Assembly: GCA_022712775.1 (NCBI GenBank)
Contig: JAFLJZ010000218.1
Span: 1 to 24,456, forward strand
Reading direction: 5' to 3'
DNA: 24,456 nucleotides
Source of the DNA: Sulfurimonas sp.
GTDB taxonomy: Bacteria; Campylobacterota; Campylobacteria; Campylobacterales; Sulfurimonadaceae
The notes beneath the pieces were generated by a model. The model was not told where the DNA came from. It saw nothing but the letters and a program-made list of their open reading frames with translations, and did not search any database. Below, in pieces: positions 24,122 through 24,456 of this stretch (position 1 is the stretch's first letter; each line of letters opens with the position of its first letter). A program made the position numbers and the translations under genes.

Positions 24122-24456
24122 TATCTTCTCCCTCAATTTTTTCTTTTAATTGACCACAAGCAGCGCTTATATCTATACCCTTAGAATCCCGTATAGTACA
24201 TAATAAGCCATGTTTAATCAAATACTCTTGGAAAGCTACCATATCAGCTCGTGAAGGTCTATCGTACGTTGTTCCAGGGTAAGGATTAAAATAGATAAGA
24301 TTTACCTTTGCTTTTATGTCGCTAAGGAGTTTTACAAGTTTTTTTGCAGAGCCGATATCATCATTTTTATTTTTAATAACGAGGTACTCAAACATAACTC
24401 TTTTTCGTGTATCTATCGGAAAGCGTTTTACAGCTTCTATAATAGAGTTAATGTTA
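24108..24456 (-). CDS. rlmN: Dual-specificity rRNA/tRNA methyltransferase RlmN, C-terminal part (5' end outside window)
   Basis: Radical-SAM enzyme methylating C2 of A2503 in 23S rRNA and A37 in some tRNAs. The frame stays open to the window edge, where it reads [16 protein letters not shown], so the ATG at 24395 is internal and the gene continues outside. Further landmarks: [19 protein letters not shown] and [13 protein letters not shown], whose Cys is the methyl-carrier residue (Cys355 in E. coli). The radical-SAM CxxxCxxC motif lies outside the window. The stop overlaps the 34-aa miniprotein start. Confidence 0.95.
   Translation of the reverse strand, partial: NINSIIEAVKRFPIDTRKRVMFEYLVIKNKNDDIGSAKKLVKLLSDIKAKVNLIYFNPYPGTTYDRPSRADMVAFQEYLIKHGLLCTIRDSKGIDISAACGQLKEKIEGEDNGIC

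Overview
This window is AT-rich, gene-dense DNA from the replication-origin region of a Campylobacterota (epsilonproteobacterial) chromosome. The best guess is Sulfurimonas or a close relative. The basis is protein character and gene order: ruvC, dnaA, dnaN, gyrB and queF lie close together, promoters show strong TATAAT-type -10 boxes with poor -35 boxes, and DnaA boxes have the TTATTCACA form. No database search was run.

Layout. 1-2300: end of a YheT-type hydrolase, a cytoplasmic chemoreceptor with a CZB zinc domain that appears to have lost its original start codon, a small periplasmic cytochrome c and a 75-aa membrane protein. 2420-5699: typA (minus) diverging from a CCA-adding-type nucleotidyltransferase (plus). 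5688-11449 (all minus): dnaN, gyrB, a membrane GGDEF/EAL protein with both domains degenerate, queF and a 155-aa unknown, with very short gaps. 11450-13029: bipartite oriC flanking dnaA. 13030-14973: an LpxR-like outer-membrane lipid A deacylase, ruvC and ppnP. 14949-20655 (all minus): nrdA, a 119-aa unknown, a possible 26-codon leader ORF, a CheY-like regulator, a CheC-type phosphatase with two complete active sites, a soluble PAS histidine kinase and trxC. 20821-24456: purB diverging from a RluA/RluD-family pseudouridine synthase, a 450-bp gene-free structured region, a 78-aa unknown, a cluster of hairpins, an unlisted 34-aa membrane miniprotein and the end of rlmN.

The strongest signals are origin-related. 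Between dnaA and dnaN the order is AT-rich DNA, in-phase TAG-type triplets, a G-run, then tandem DnaA boxes. This is the arrangement of a basal origin-unwinding system with DnaA-trios. Upstream of dnaA is a second box cluster that includes a 20-bp perfect palindrome, a box over the putative -10 and a box containing the GTG start codon. About 11.4 kb away, inside the pseudouridine synthase gene, lies a perfect 16-bp parS site (TGTTTCACGTGAAACA). A third DnaA-box cluster follows 0.3 kb further on, in non-coding DNA with long inverted repeats and a terminator-ended small-RNA candidate. The window therefore probably holds the origin and a centromere site together.

No CRISPR array, insertion sequence, phage, rRNA or tRNA gene was seen.
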